A DNA stretch of 64,000 nucleotides. Origin: Leuctra nigra (lineage: Eukaryota; Arthropoda; Insecta; Plecoptera; Leuctridae). The number at the start of each line of letters is the position of its first letter. Position 1 is the first letter of the stretch. The notes under the pieces were generated by a model, which searched no databases, was not told the DNA's origin, and saw only the letters and a program-made list of their open reading frames with translations. Shown here piece after piece: positions 30,960-41,867 of this stretch. Where the stretch lies: the NCBI GenBank assembly GCA_934045905.1, contig OW203763.1, positions 44,293,941 to 44,357,940 of the forward strand, written 5' to 3'. A program made the translations under genes and the position numbers.

Positions 30960-33900
30960 ATGGTGGCTACAAAGCATTGTGCTTATGGAACGTGCAACAG
31001 TGATTCTCGGTATTCTCACAAAGAATATATGCTAGGTGTAACTTTTTCACGATTCCCGACTGTAAAGAAACATAGGGAGAAAGTTGAAAGATGGGTTAGG
31101 GCCTGTGGGAGGCAAGGTTTTACCATAAATCAGGTTAATATACGTATTTGTGCAGCAAACATTTCCCTGGTGGCAATGGACCCACAAGTGAATTTCCAGA
31201 CCCTATTCCGGCTAGTTATACAAGTGAGCAGGTGCGTAAATGTGTATATTTACCTCTCTTTTTGTTTTTGTTTTTAATTAAATATCAGTCACCGAAATCC
31301 ATACCTGGAGAACCAATGCTAAGGAACATAACCCTCACTCTCCCTGCTGTCATTTGCTTTGAGCATGTCACTCGTTTGAATAAAAGTGACTACATAATTT
31401 AATAACCTTTGTAGTAGGTATATACTAGGAAAACGCTCAGTGTAACGCGTTGATGAGCGAGCACAGAACATGCAACATCCCAATAGTAACGATGCACGAC
31501 ACGGCAGAAGACGTTTTTCTCTGCAATTTTTCAATCTCCATAATACTCTGGATGAATAACAGATCCATTGTGTCGTGAAGTCTTACCTACATACCTTCTC
31601 CAGAAATCTCTTGTGACATCCCATACTAAACTCGTAAAATTACAATTAATACTTGACTGATTGGGCTTACAATATGTACAATTTAATATTAAGTTGGTCT
31701 TGATCACCATGCAAAATTTGAACTTAATGTGAACATTTTTATTGTCGACCAATCAGAAGACATTATTTAAACTTAAACCAATTAGAGGATTTGGCCTTCG
31801 TACTGCATCCGATTTTATGCGCTAGCTCAAAAATGCTTTCATTTTACTGTACCTACATTGTGGATAGCTTGGCTGCTCTACAGGCCTTGCCTTGGAACAG
31901 AAGCTTAAAGAAGGCAGGGATGACAATTTAGTATACATTTTTCAAGATTATGGTAAAAAATTACCTTAAAATGACAAAACTTTTGAAAATAACGACAGAT
32001 TAGACTGAAAATTGGCAAAAATACCTATAATGTTGGTACCAATGACCACGCGAAGTTTTAAGTTGATCGGTCAATCTGTTCTAGTTTAAATGTCAAAAAT
32101 CACATGAAAAATGGTTTTAAATTTGAACCAATAGGAGGATTTGGTTGAAACTTTTTATGATTGGGTACAATGTTGGTTGCAATGTTTTTGCTAAATTTCA
32201 AATTGATTGATGCAACCAATCGACAGATAATTTTTTTAAAATTTGAACCAATCACGGGAGCCCGTTCAAAAACGATCCCAGGGACCGCATAGAGTACGTT
32301 AGTATGTGTACAAAATTTCAGATCGATTGCTTGAGCGGTTTGACCTGGGCTGTGACCACAAAAAAAAAAAAAAAAAAAAAAAAAACACACAGAGAAAGTG
32401 CCATAAGAGTACCGTGGTGACGCTCGCTACGCTCGCTCAATGAAGTACCTAGTATGAAGTGGGTAGGTAGGCACTTTGGAAAATTTGCATGAATATAATT
32501 TTTATTGTTGTAGGTTGCAAGATTTTCTCGGAGGAGGAAACAACGAACAACTGCCACAAATGCTGCATCGACAAGCACTAGCACTACACAACAAGTATGT
32601 ACGAGTACTGCACAGCAAAAGTATCCACTAGCACTACACAGCAACAAGTAAGTACCTACCTACCTACCTACCGCAGAAGTATTTAACTTATGTGCTATAA
32701 GTAGTTAGATAAGGATCTGTTGATTCCAACGATAGATCAAAAACTCAATAATTTGAACCATAGTCAATGTTAACTATGACACTTGGGTGCTTATGCAGAA
32801 TTAACAGGTCAATGGGTCAAATAGTTTTGATCAAGTGACCAGTGACCAGACTGTAATGATGTAGGTACCTCCATACGTATTATTTGACTGGCCTTTGACC
32901 TGGCATAACCCATCCCAAAGATATCCTCTTATTACCAAATACCAGCTCTAGGATTAATTCAGACTTTGCTTTCAGATGCTGCCAGAAGATGATACATCAC
33001 CTATGGATACGGACAATATGTTACAGGAGCCAGATCCTGCTTCGATGGACATTGCAGAAGAAGTAGAAGTTCCATTTTATGATCCAGTTGAAGCTGTGAC
33101 GCTAGAGATTGTGTTATAGATAAAGATACGCAAACAGATTTTCACTGTGTAGAAGTAACTGCATTAAAAATTGAGCGTGCAGGCTTGTTCAGACAAATCC
33201 AATCACTTAAAGGGGAAAATGAATTTATTAAAAAACGAATGAAGTTGCTTTCTTGCCGTAAATGTCCGCGCTGTAATACCACACCGATCACCAAGACATT
33301 ACCAATAGACAGATTTGACATTAATTCTATAAAAAATTATTCAGAACAAGTGCGATTTTACACCGGGTTACATTATCTGCAGATATGTACATTATGGACT
33401 TTTCTTGGAGACGCGGCTTCGAAGTTGTTGTATTGGAACAAAGAGGTAAAACACCCAGAAATCAGTCCAAGAAAGCGTTGTGGACCTAAGCGAGTACTGA
33501 CTCCATTAAATGAGCTATTCCTTACTCTTATACGATTAAGACTAGGACTCTTGCATCGTGATCTTGCATGCCGCTTTTGCATAAGTGAAAGCCATGTCAC
33601 TACTATTGTCATTACCTTGGTCTCATTTCTTTCTAAGCAATTTGAGAGATTACGTCCACTCATGTTTCCAAATCGAGATATAATAAAAATAAAATTGGCC
33701 ATATTGTTTTAAGCAATATAAACAAACCCGATGCATAATTGACAGTACAGAGTTTTTTGTTCAACAAGCCTCACATTTTGGTAAGCAGGGAAATTTGTAT
33801 TCATCCTATAAGAGTCACTTAGCATACAAGGTTTTGGTTGGTATATGTCCCAATGGAGCTATATCTTTTGTGTCGGATGTGTTTGAAGGGAGCATATCTG

Positions 33901-34241
33901 ATCGACAAATTGTTGTAGATTCTGGATTCATTGATCTTCTAGAGGAAGGTGATGTAATCCTTGCTGATCGTGGATTTAACATAGTAGATATATTTTTGGA
34001 AAAGAAAATCACACTCTTTAAACGCCCACACATTTTACAGCGCGAACGATTTACTCCTGCTGAAGAAGCACAGACAAAAGTAATAGCAAAGTTAAGAATT
34101 CATGTAGAACGAGCCATTGAACGATTGAAGAAGTTCAGACTTCTTCAGAGGACTATTCCATTGTCTTTAGAACCCATCGTTTCACAAGTAGTTTTTGTTT
34201 GTGGTTGTTTGGTTAATTTTCAAGAACCTTTAGTAAAATAG
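30960..34241 (+). pseudogene. ISL2EU transposase (THAP domain + DDE_Tnp_4), disrupted
   Basis: The start ATG at 30960 opens a THAP zinc finger (CAYGTC, FSRFP, VERWVRACGR, then CSKHFPGG after a 2-bp TG insertion near 31150). A donor GTGCGT follows near 31231 and coding resumes near 32513 (ARFSRRRKQ), then again near 32977 (PEDDTSPMDTDN). After a frame change near 33100 a CxxC cluster (CRKCPRC) and a helix-turn-helix (LLHRDLACRFCISESHV) appear. A further frame change near 33690 leads to the catalytic core: IIDSTEFF, LADRGFNI and VERAIERLKKF, the D, D and E of DDE_Tnp_4. At least three frame lesions make it inactive. Repeat copy ii lies in its first intron. Confidence 0.85.
31423..32441 (+). repeat. 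Interspersed repeat family R, copy ii (1,019 bp)
   Basis: It starts TACTAGGAAAACGC and ends GCTCGCTCAAT, and sits in an intron of the ISL2EU transposase. Several modules recur inside it, for example TGTTGGTACCAATGACC followed by AAGTTGATCGG, and TGTTGGTTGCAATG followed by AAATTGATTG. A poly(A) of about 25 lies near 32360, next to CACACAGAGAAAGTG. Nearly the same sequence is found inverted at 50421-51442. Confidence 0.75.
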
Positions 34242-35299
34242 TGATAGCTAGGTTCGGATGTTTTGGTACTTTCTTACTACTGAGTTAATTCTCGAGGTTT
34301 TCAGTCGATAATGTCCCAAGTCCAATTGTAAAAAAATTTGATATTTGTAACACAAGTTTGATATTATTTACCAACTGTAATTTGATTTGGATAGGTGGTA
34401 GGGTTCATTAATTATGAATTAATTAAACATAGCATTCTTGTAACGACAGTAAGTGTAATTCATGTTATATTATTTTGAAACAATTAATTAGTCAGTTCTC
34501 TTATCATGACATTACTTGATATATCATTAACAATTGAGTCCACTTGTGATGATGTAAACTCGAAATTACGAGCTTGTTTCAAACATGACTATCGACTTCG
34601 TTAGGGAGGAAAGCGCTATTGCAACAGCGGTATATGCTTTCGTCCTAAACTGAATGGTCAAATCGTAGCATATTATGTCTTTAACATGGCTTATTTTTCA
34701 ACAGTAGGTACCTAGTTTTATAATTAAAATAATATTCACAGTTTCATTGTAGTGTTAGATGGAAAATACAATCACAAACCAGAAGGTGTACTCTTGTAAA
34801 TTGATATAGGTAGTATAAAGATAACATAGATTACATTTTAATTAGCAGTAGGTATCAAGATCAAAATGTTACAATTTGTAATAGTTATAGTTTACATTAT
34901 ATAATAAACAAAGTAAATATTATTCTGTATAATGGCTAAAAGTTATAAATGAACCAAGAGCAAACCGTTGAATATCCTTATTCCAAGTTTCCTCGACTCC
35001 GAAATGCACATCTATTTATTGATGAAACTTTGCTTCTGGCATGTTGCTGTTCACATTGCAAGATATTTAAATGTGCAGTGTATTTCTTCATGATACAAAT
35101 TTAACAAAATTTAAAATCAGTCTTAAAGTGTCAATAACTCATGTATTTCTTGACTGTGTGGCAGTTTTGTGTGTAAAATATAAGATAATGGTGATCTTGA
35201 CAACCATGCAAACTTTGAACTTGGACCAATTTGAATTTTTAAATCAAGGAAAAAATATTTATTTTAATTTTTACCAATTAAATGATTCCTCATTTTAGA
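34242..35299. other. Noncoding interval inside ISL2EU
   Basis: AT-rich DNA between the transposase stop and the minisatellite. A degenerate family-R-like module occurs near 35190-35225 (GATCTTGACAACCATGCAAA). No gene seen. Confidence 0.5.
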
Positions 35300-35935
35300 A
35301 CAGATCAGAGCAAAGCAAAGCAATCACTTGCTGAATGCACAGAGGATATCAAATCACAATACAAAAACATAAAAATAAAAGTTATCGATCAGAGCAAAGT
35401 AGATCCTCGCTGAATTTTAGAACAGATCAGAGCAAAGCAAAGCATTCACTCGCTAAATGCACAGAGGACATCAAATCAAAATAAAAACTAATAAAAAAAC
35501 AGTTATCGATCAGAGCAAAGTAGGTACTCCCTTAATGCACAGAGGACATCAAATCAAAATACAAAAATAATAAAAAAACAGTTATCAATCAGAGCAAAGT
35601 AGGTACTCCCTGAATGCACAGAGGATATCAAATCAAAATACAAAAACATAAAAAAAACATTTATCAATCAGATCAGAGCAAAGTAGGTACTCCCTGAATG
35701 CACAGAGGACATCAAATCAAAATACAAAAACATTAAAAAAAACAGTTATCGATCAGAGCAAAGTAGATACTCGCTGAATTTTAGAACAGATCAGAGCAAA
35801 GCAAAGCATTCACTCGCTAAATGCACAGAGGACATCAAATCAAAATAAAAAAACATCAACAAACAGTTATCGATCAGAGCAAAGTAGGTACTCCCTGAAT
35901 GCACAGAGGACATAAAAAAACAAAAGCACAAAAAA
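35300..35935. repeat. Minisatellite, about 80-125-bp units, seven copies
   Basis: Each unit contains GATCAGAGCAAAGTAGGTAC, then TGAATGCACAGAGGACATC and AAATCAAAATA-AAAA, then AGTTATC. Seven CACAGAGGA cores occur between 35338 and 35910. Some units have an extra AATTTTAGAACAGATCAGAGC segment. It lies directly downstream of the YqaJ gene, inside the ISL2EU element. Confidence 0.85.
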
Positions 35936-35976
35936 CAGCCACAGATCAAAAAGGAACAGTCGCACATTGCATCTCA

Positions 35977-38065
35977 TTACAGTTTCAATGGTAGCAAATC
36001 ACGAGGTGTGCGCATTTCAAAGAGTTCGGGACACACAAACGAATGATGAAACTTGACTAGTCTTTGAACTAGGTTTTGACAGAAGGTCAAGTCCTTCTTG
36101 ATGCGAATAACTAATGGCAAGTAATCATTTGACGTCCAGATTACCAAGTCACACCAATTCCTTCCGGTAACAGCCATTTGGAGTTGGATTTGATAATAGT
36201 AGGAGTGAGACTTTTTCAGTACTTTCCTCCCACCCTCCAGCTTCAAACAAAACCCTGATAGCTAGGTCTTTGTAGTAGTGTAGAGAACATTCGTGGATCC
36301 TTGTCTTTTAAAATATATGGACATTTTATTTCCACGAGTCCATGAATGTCTGAGCAGGAATGGTCGACGACCAAGCCATCAGGGCTCACAGCGATCTCTG
36401 GATGTAAAGGATCAATCCAAAGTCCTGTCTCGACGACACCACCATGTATATACTCAGCATATGCTTCCCGGGCAACAGCTTCATTGTCTATACCGAACTT
36501 CATTGCAGCGGAAACAAAGTGTTCCGAGTCCCACACATGCTTTAATATAATGTTTTTGATGGCCACAGTGGAAAACTGACTGTCTGTGTTGGCAACACTT
36601 TTGGCAATTGAAGCAGTTATACGCACACTCCTCTCTGCAAACCAAAGAGGAGACCTCTGCTCCGGGACTATGCAGTGCGGATTTGTTGCAAAATATCCCT
36701 CGCCCACTTTCAAATTGCCTAAAAGTGTATCACACCGCATTCTCAGAACTGCTGCTTCTTCATAGTCCAGGTCGTAGTCTTCATATGTTAGTGGAAGCGT
36801 CAATTCCTATAATGTTGCGGATATAATGTTGCAGGCTTGTAACTAAATCGTTCACCTGCTCTCTGTCCAGACTATCCACTCGCAGAACAAGTGGTCGAGG
36901 GTCGTATGAGTGCAGCCTTATCTTCAATCGCTTGTTTACCTTGCTGTCATACTCAGCATCAGCGAGTTTGCGGGGTTGCCTCTCTGCCTGGCGGCCACGA
37001 TTCCAGGTACACGTCGCACTCGTCGGCGAGAACTTGTCAAATTTTGACGAGAAATCGAGCAGTGCCAGCAAAACACCAGAAACGTGACTGCAACGTCCCA
37101 TCGCCGATGCCTTGCATTCGCAGGAGGCTGATTTAACTTGGCCACTGGTTGTCGACAAGCATATTTCAACATTATAGTACACTTTCATTTTGTACGAGGC
37201 CATGACCCTGGACTTTACAAAATACCCGACAGAATCGGTCCTTGTTTTAAGGTCCTGCACGTGACCGGATTTGAAATATAACTTGCCTCGAACCAAAGGC
37301 TTGCTTGTGTGCAAGTCAATCATATCACCTTCACCTTCTTCACCTTCCACTTCATTATCACTCGAGATATCTTCTTCGGTGGCAGTTATAGGAAGTATAA
37401 AGTCAGTCACTGCCTGAACAGACTCCACAATATGAAAATATATATTTCCATAATTGAAACACTTTGGTAGAGTCTGTCCTGAAGTGGCGAAATCGACCCA
37501 CAGTAAAGAACTATCAGCAGACGTATGATCGGCTGACGAAGACGCAGCAGTTGCTGCAGTAGGAACAAGGATTCTTCGTGCTTCTTCTAGTTTCAGATCA
37601 TACCATTTTCCCTGATCAATGGCAGGATCTATCTTGCCAACTACACTACTGTCAGTTAGGCAAAATTTAACTCTGAAACAAACAACATGAGAAAATTAAT
37701 ATTGACATCATTCAAATCAATATGTGACATGGGTGATATAAATTGATTTGCTTTGTGATGTAGTAGTGAATATTGGCATGCATTTACTTTATTTTAAAAC
37801 AGCTTTTATGCTTACAAATAAAAAATTAAATTAAAAAAAAATTGATTTGAAGTGACAGTGACAGCAAAGTGACAGCCTTAGCCTTACCTCTGGATTAAAT
37901 CCACACGTTTCCCAGTCCTTGGAAGCCCTAGGCACTCTAACCATCTCTTTAATTGACTGTTGGAGTTTGTCTCGACGCTCAGATGAGGCAATACTGCCCC
38001 TGGCACCTCTTAGGGATCGAGTTTCATTACAATTACGTCTGTACTGCCTATAGACGCCATTGTAA
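35977..38065 (-). pseudogene. ISL2EU second gene: SWIM zinc finger + YqaJ nuclease, disrupted
   Basis: Exon 1 (about 38065-37886, ending CGFNPE before a GTAAGG donor) contains ETRSLRGARGS. A second exon begins after the acceptor TTTCAG near 37673 and gives VKFCLTDSSVVGK, an acidic stretch, then the SWIM finger CECKASAMGRCSHV. After a frame change near 36800 the YqaJ-like nuclease appears: RSPLWFAERSVRITAS, FGIDNEAVAREAY, SPDGLV and LVEIKCPY. A 1-bp slip near 36243 precedes LKKSHSYYYQIQLQM, the QxQ end of the domain. YqaJ proteins are lambda-exonuclease-like; in ISL2EU the role is unknown. At least two frameshifts make it inactive. A 14-bp direct duplication (GCAACATTATA twice) lies at the first. 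Confidence 0.85.
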
Positions 38066-38269
38066 ACTTCGAGGAGAATGTCCGTAGTTTTATAAGTTTT
38101 ATCACGACCAGGCTATTCGAAACGTACACTATTGACCATTCAATTGCGATGCTACAATATTAACATCTATTGTTTATAAAAAGTTAAAACAAATTATTTA
38201 CATATTGTTAAAATAAGACAAAAAGAGAATATGGAAGGTCATTACATCATACATGTCTAGCTACAGCTT

Positions 38270-39367
38270 CTCTACAAGCTTTTCAAATAGATCATTGAAC
38301 CGATCCCCGTTCCATCTTCTCTTTATGCCGCTCATCCCCGACTTTGTCAAGCTTGGTTTTTTTCTCAGCCAGGCGAGCTCTCTTCCGCGTGAACGATGAT
38401 GTAAAGGGTTGACTTGATGCGCTTGGTTCTGCATTTGCTTCCTCCTCCTCCTCCTCCTCTCCTCCTCGTATGTTAATGAAGCACTTGCAGACCTCTCTTA
38501 TTTGATATCTTTGCCACTGGGTTTACCTCTGGCTTGTGGCCAATATCATCGTCCATTGCCTGAAACATTTAGTCGCAATGAATATCATGACAATGTGCCA
38601 TGAAGCCATGCTCGTTGGGACAGTAGGTAGGTAACTCGGGATAGTGCATAATATGGGTTTAAAACGTATGTTAACAGCAAATTTGTATGCCAACATACAA
38701 ATGTTAGCACAAGTATTTTACACACAATTCAAAGTAATAGGGATACTAGTATTCTACGCTTAAACTGAATTGCTTTTCATAAGTACCTCATAGAACTCCC
38801 AATGCTTGTGCTTGTTATTTCCACTTTTATTATTATGGTCCTAATGTGCTTTGTAAGTACCCTTCAAGCCCTTCCACTTTGTATCACACTGCGAGAATGT
38901 GATGACATTGGCGCCAGTTGTCTTGTCGTTCATTCTGGTCGCAATTTTCTGCCACACCTATAAATATATTGTGAATTAAAAGGCAATCACCATCATTGTT
39001 AAATGATAGTACCTAGGTAATAGATTTGGGACTAACTATTTTTTGACCATCCTTTAAAAGAGTGCATCATGTTCTTTGACTAGGGAAATGAGCATACGCG
39101 TTTCAGCTTTAGGCCAGTAACTTGGACCAGATCCAGAGAGATTATTTTCATCATTATTATCAAGATATTCTCATCATAGTTTTCTTCAAATTCTGTGAAA
39201 AAACACATGCATAAGATTGATCATAAATACCTATTATAGGTATATAGGTTATTTTAAAACTTACGAGATTCATCTGTATGCTCATTCATGTGTGTTACAA
39301 CAACATAAAGGTTTTTAGAAGTAAATTCACACGTAGAACACTGGTACATGTCAGTGTCGTCCGCCAT
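38270..39367 (-). pseudogene. Harbinger Myb/SANT-like DNA-binding protein, decayed
   Basis: ATG at 39365-39367 starts a short exon with a C2H2-like pattern (CSTCEF, THMNEH) and a GTAAGT donor at 39264. The next exon (from 39192) encodes YWPKAETRMLISLVKEHDALF, the first helix of a Myb/SANT domain, in a shifted frame. Another (from about 38958) gives VWQKIATRMNDKTTGA and CDTKWKGLKGTYK, the rest of the domain, with a stop before DHNNKSGNN. The last exon (from about 38562) has an acidic run and a basic C-terminus. In active Harbingers this protein binds the ends and imports the transposase. Several stops and shifts make this copy dead. Confidence 0.72.
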
Positions 39368-39440
39368 TTTTTCCAGAGTGCAATCTGTCCCTCGCTCGAT
39401 TTTGACCGGGCGATTGGATTGCGCTCCGCCAGTACCGCGC

Positions 39441-39543
39441 GGAGTTATCAAACACTTGAGAGCGCAAGCCAAAAGAGTTATCAAACAGAAAAGAGCAGAT
39501 CGCGCGCTGGCCGAGTGCGCGGAATGAGTTATCAAACACACCC
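39441..39543. repeat. Harbinger subterminal repeats, right end
   Basis: GAGTTATCAAACA occurs three times (near 39442, 39475 and 39525), the last being the terminal inverted repeat. The left end shows the same word at the terminus (GTTTGATAAGT near 28468) and inverted near 28539. Such spaced repeats are candidate binding sites for the element's Myb-like protein. Confidence 0.6.
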
Positions 39544-40985
39544 TTAAACAAATGTGCGTATAAGGAGATAGTACTAAGTTAATACTCTTAGTGAAAATGT
39601 TTAAATGTAATTTTAAATGTAACTTACATGTTTAAAATGATTGAAAATATACATTTTATGTTTGCCGGGAGCACAGAACGTTTTAAATTAATATTTCAAT
39701 ATGTCAAGTGATGGTTTCAACAAGATAGTACTGAAGACAATACCAGTCAATAGTAGTATCAAAGTTAGTAGTAGTTACAATCTCAAAGTACTTAAGTTAA
39801 TACCTTTTGTGAATTGGGAACATCTTGTTTTTTGGTACTAAGTCAAAAGATAATACGTATAAGGAGATAGTACTAAGTTAATACTCTTAGTGAATCTGGC
39901 CCCAGGCGCATAGGAAGGGGGAGGGATGAGGGATTATCCCCCCGCCTACTCGAGCAGACTGACCCCCTATTCACCATACAAAATTAAGATTAATGTCCAA
40001 GAATCACTCGAAATGTTTTTAAATTTCCCAAAAAAACGCCCGGCGGGTAAAAATAGGGAGTTATTTGTTGTAATTTGAGCAGTTTAGCATCCCAGAATCG
40101 ATTTTAAAATGTTTATATTCGACAAAATGCCCTGCGGGGCTCACGCTGGGGGGCTTTGCTCCCCGATACCCTCCTTTTGGGTGTCGCAACCCCCCCCCCC
40201 CCCCCCCCCCCCATAATGAAAGTAGTTCCTACGCGCCTGCAAAACATGATGATGCAACGCAATTATTGTTAGTTCAAACATGTCGAAGCCAGTGGTGGGT
40301 TAGGAATTATTTATTTACACACATAATATGTAACTTTTTAATGAAAAAACTAAATTCTGGTGAAATGTGTTTACCTACGAATTGGGATATGTCATATAAG
40401 ATATTTTACATGTGTCGTTTAGGTACACCCCAACGTCGTTGGTACGTACACCCACCCCCATCTCCAGATTAAATTTTGCACCCAAGTTTTTCATTTGCCT
40501 CCCATCCCCCCCCCCCCCCCCCCACCACCCGAATAAAATGTCTGAAATCATCACTGAAGCTACCTTAATTAGTCAAGTTGAAAGGCGCTCATGTCAAGAA
40601 ATTGTAAACTTCGTTAATTTATCCTACAAATTCAAAGTTAACTAATAGGTGCTCAATTTCCTCTTACCTTGTATGTATAGGTTAACTCAACAAGAGGTGT
40701 CCAGAGATTAAACAGCTCTCTTGTCTTACGTCACTCTTATAAATCATAGAAGGCGATTGGTAAAATTCTAACCCACAAGTGCTTTTATCTGTTTCTTGCA
40801 TATTGCGTCACCATCTTGTAATTGTCACCTGTAAAGCAGGTGAAATACTCAAGGCATGAGTTATGTTATCACCACTTGATTGTTGGTATCTAGAAAAGAA
40901 CCAAGTCGGTGTATACGTGTATACGTGTGAGTGAGGTTTCTTACTTGAACTGTGATTTGAAGTGTACTTACATCGGAATCAAAAT
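39544..40985. other. Noncoding interval with simple repeats
   Basis: It contains a perfect 39-bp direct repeat (39557-39595 and 39856-39894, starting CGTATAAGGAGATAGTACTA), a possible MITE (39903-40239), and two long C runs (40190-40212 and about 40506-40523). No coding sequence is convincing. Confidence 0.6.
39903..40239. mobile_element. Possible MITE with 14-bp terminal inverted repeats
   Basis: It begins CAGGCGCATAGGAA and ends TTCCTACGCGCCTG, inverted with one mismatch. Flanking 8-mers (TCTGGCCC and CAAAACAT) do not match, so the target duplication is not supported. It includes a 23-bp C run near its right end. Superfamily is uncertain (hAT-like terminus). Confidence 0.45.
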
Positions 40986-41469
40986 GTACTATAGGAAAAC
41001 GCTCTGTGTAACGCGTTGATGTGCAAACCTTCGTATTGCTTGTGAATTCATATGCGTGTGCAAGTTTCTGCTCTAACGACCTTGGAACTAAAGTGTCGAA
41101 GTAGCAGTGATACAATATTTGACATTTTTGTAAGGTATTTTACAGCCAACATGCCAAATGTCCAAATAATGTCAATACATTTAGATTTAACTACAGTATA
41201 ATCTAAAAATGATCAAAATACAGATTATGTTGTTCCCAATTACTATTTCAAGTTGATCGGTAAAACGGTTCGATCTCGTATTTTCCAAAAATAAAAGGAT
41301 CTTGTTTAAAAATCATACACGAGACCATTCATATGACATTGTAGTGTGTGTGCAAATTTTCAGAACAATCGGTGGAACGGTTTGACCTGGGCACTGAACA
41401 CAAGAATAACAAACACACAGAGAAAGTGGCCATAAGAGTTCAGTGGTGACGTCACTACGCTCGCTCAAT
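40986..41469 (+). repeat. Interspersed repeat family R, copy iii (shortened)
   Basis: It starts TACTATAGGAAAACGC and ends ACGCTCGCTCAAT, with the family's CACACAGAGAAAGTG block near the right end. Half the length of copies ii and iv, with internal modules missing. Confidence 0.6.
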
Positions 41470-41867
41470 AAAACTAGAATAATTTTCCAAGACTCTTTCA
41501 TTAGGAAAAATTCAACCCCCAAAAGGAGTGATTTGAAAAATGGGGCTAATTCAATTGATTTTTCTACAATCAATTTCCTACAATTCCTTTTTATTCTGTA
41601 AGAATGATCGACATTGAAACATAAAGTCAAGCAACTTATTTGATTGTCATCCAACAATCTATTGGAAACAATTTATTAACATTATAATAATAATTATTAC
41701 AGATATTGTACAGTCATTAAAACATTATTCAAAATTAAGCTTAACAGTTGACAGTAGATTTCAATGTCGATCATTCTTTTGCGAACGGTACTTGTTGACG
41801 TCCGAGAGCGTTTGCGTCCGGAAAGCGTAAGTATCAAGACTTGGCCTCCTGCCGTGATGTCTACACT

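Larger units (their letters stand above)
30866..38130. mobile_element. ISL2EU-type DNA transposon, 7,265 bp
   Basis: Termini AGCGTACGTTTTGAAT and ATTCGAAACGTACACT are inverted repeats with two mismatches, flanked by the dinucleotide AT (30864-30865 and 38131-38132). It carries the two genes typical of ISL2EU (IS4EU) elements: a THAP/DDE transposase on the plus strand and a YqaJ-type nuclease with a SWIM zinc finger on the minus strand, arranged tail to tail around a minisatellite. It is nested between the transposase and Myb genes of the Harbinger element. Both genes are decayed. Confidence 0.87.
28462..39543. mobile_element. PIF/Harbinger DNA transposon, 11,082 bp including nested insertions
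   Basis: Termini GGGTGTGTTTGATAA and TTATCAAACACACCC are exact inverted repeats flanked by the 3-bp duplication TTA (28459-28461 and 39544-39546), the Harbinger signature. Inside lie the two genes expected of this superfamily: a DDE transposase on the plus strand near the left end, and a Myb/SANT-like DNA-binding protein on the minus strand near the right end. A SINE (29229-29675) and a complete ISL2EU transposon (30866-38130) have inserted since. Without them the element would be about 3.4 kb, a normal Harbinger size. Confidence 0.9.

Noticed and set aside
31423..32441. Helitron or SINE identity for repeat family R
   Set aside because: Ends do not show TC...CTRR with a 3' hairpin, and the A run is internal rather than terminal, so neither class fits.
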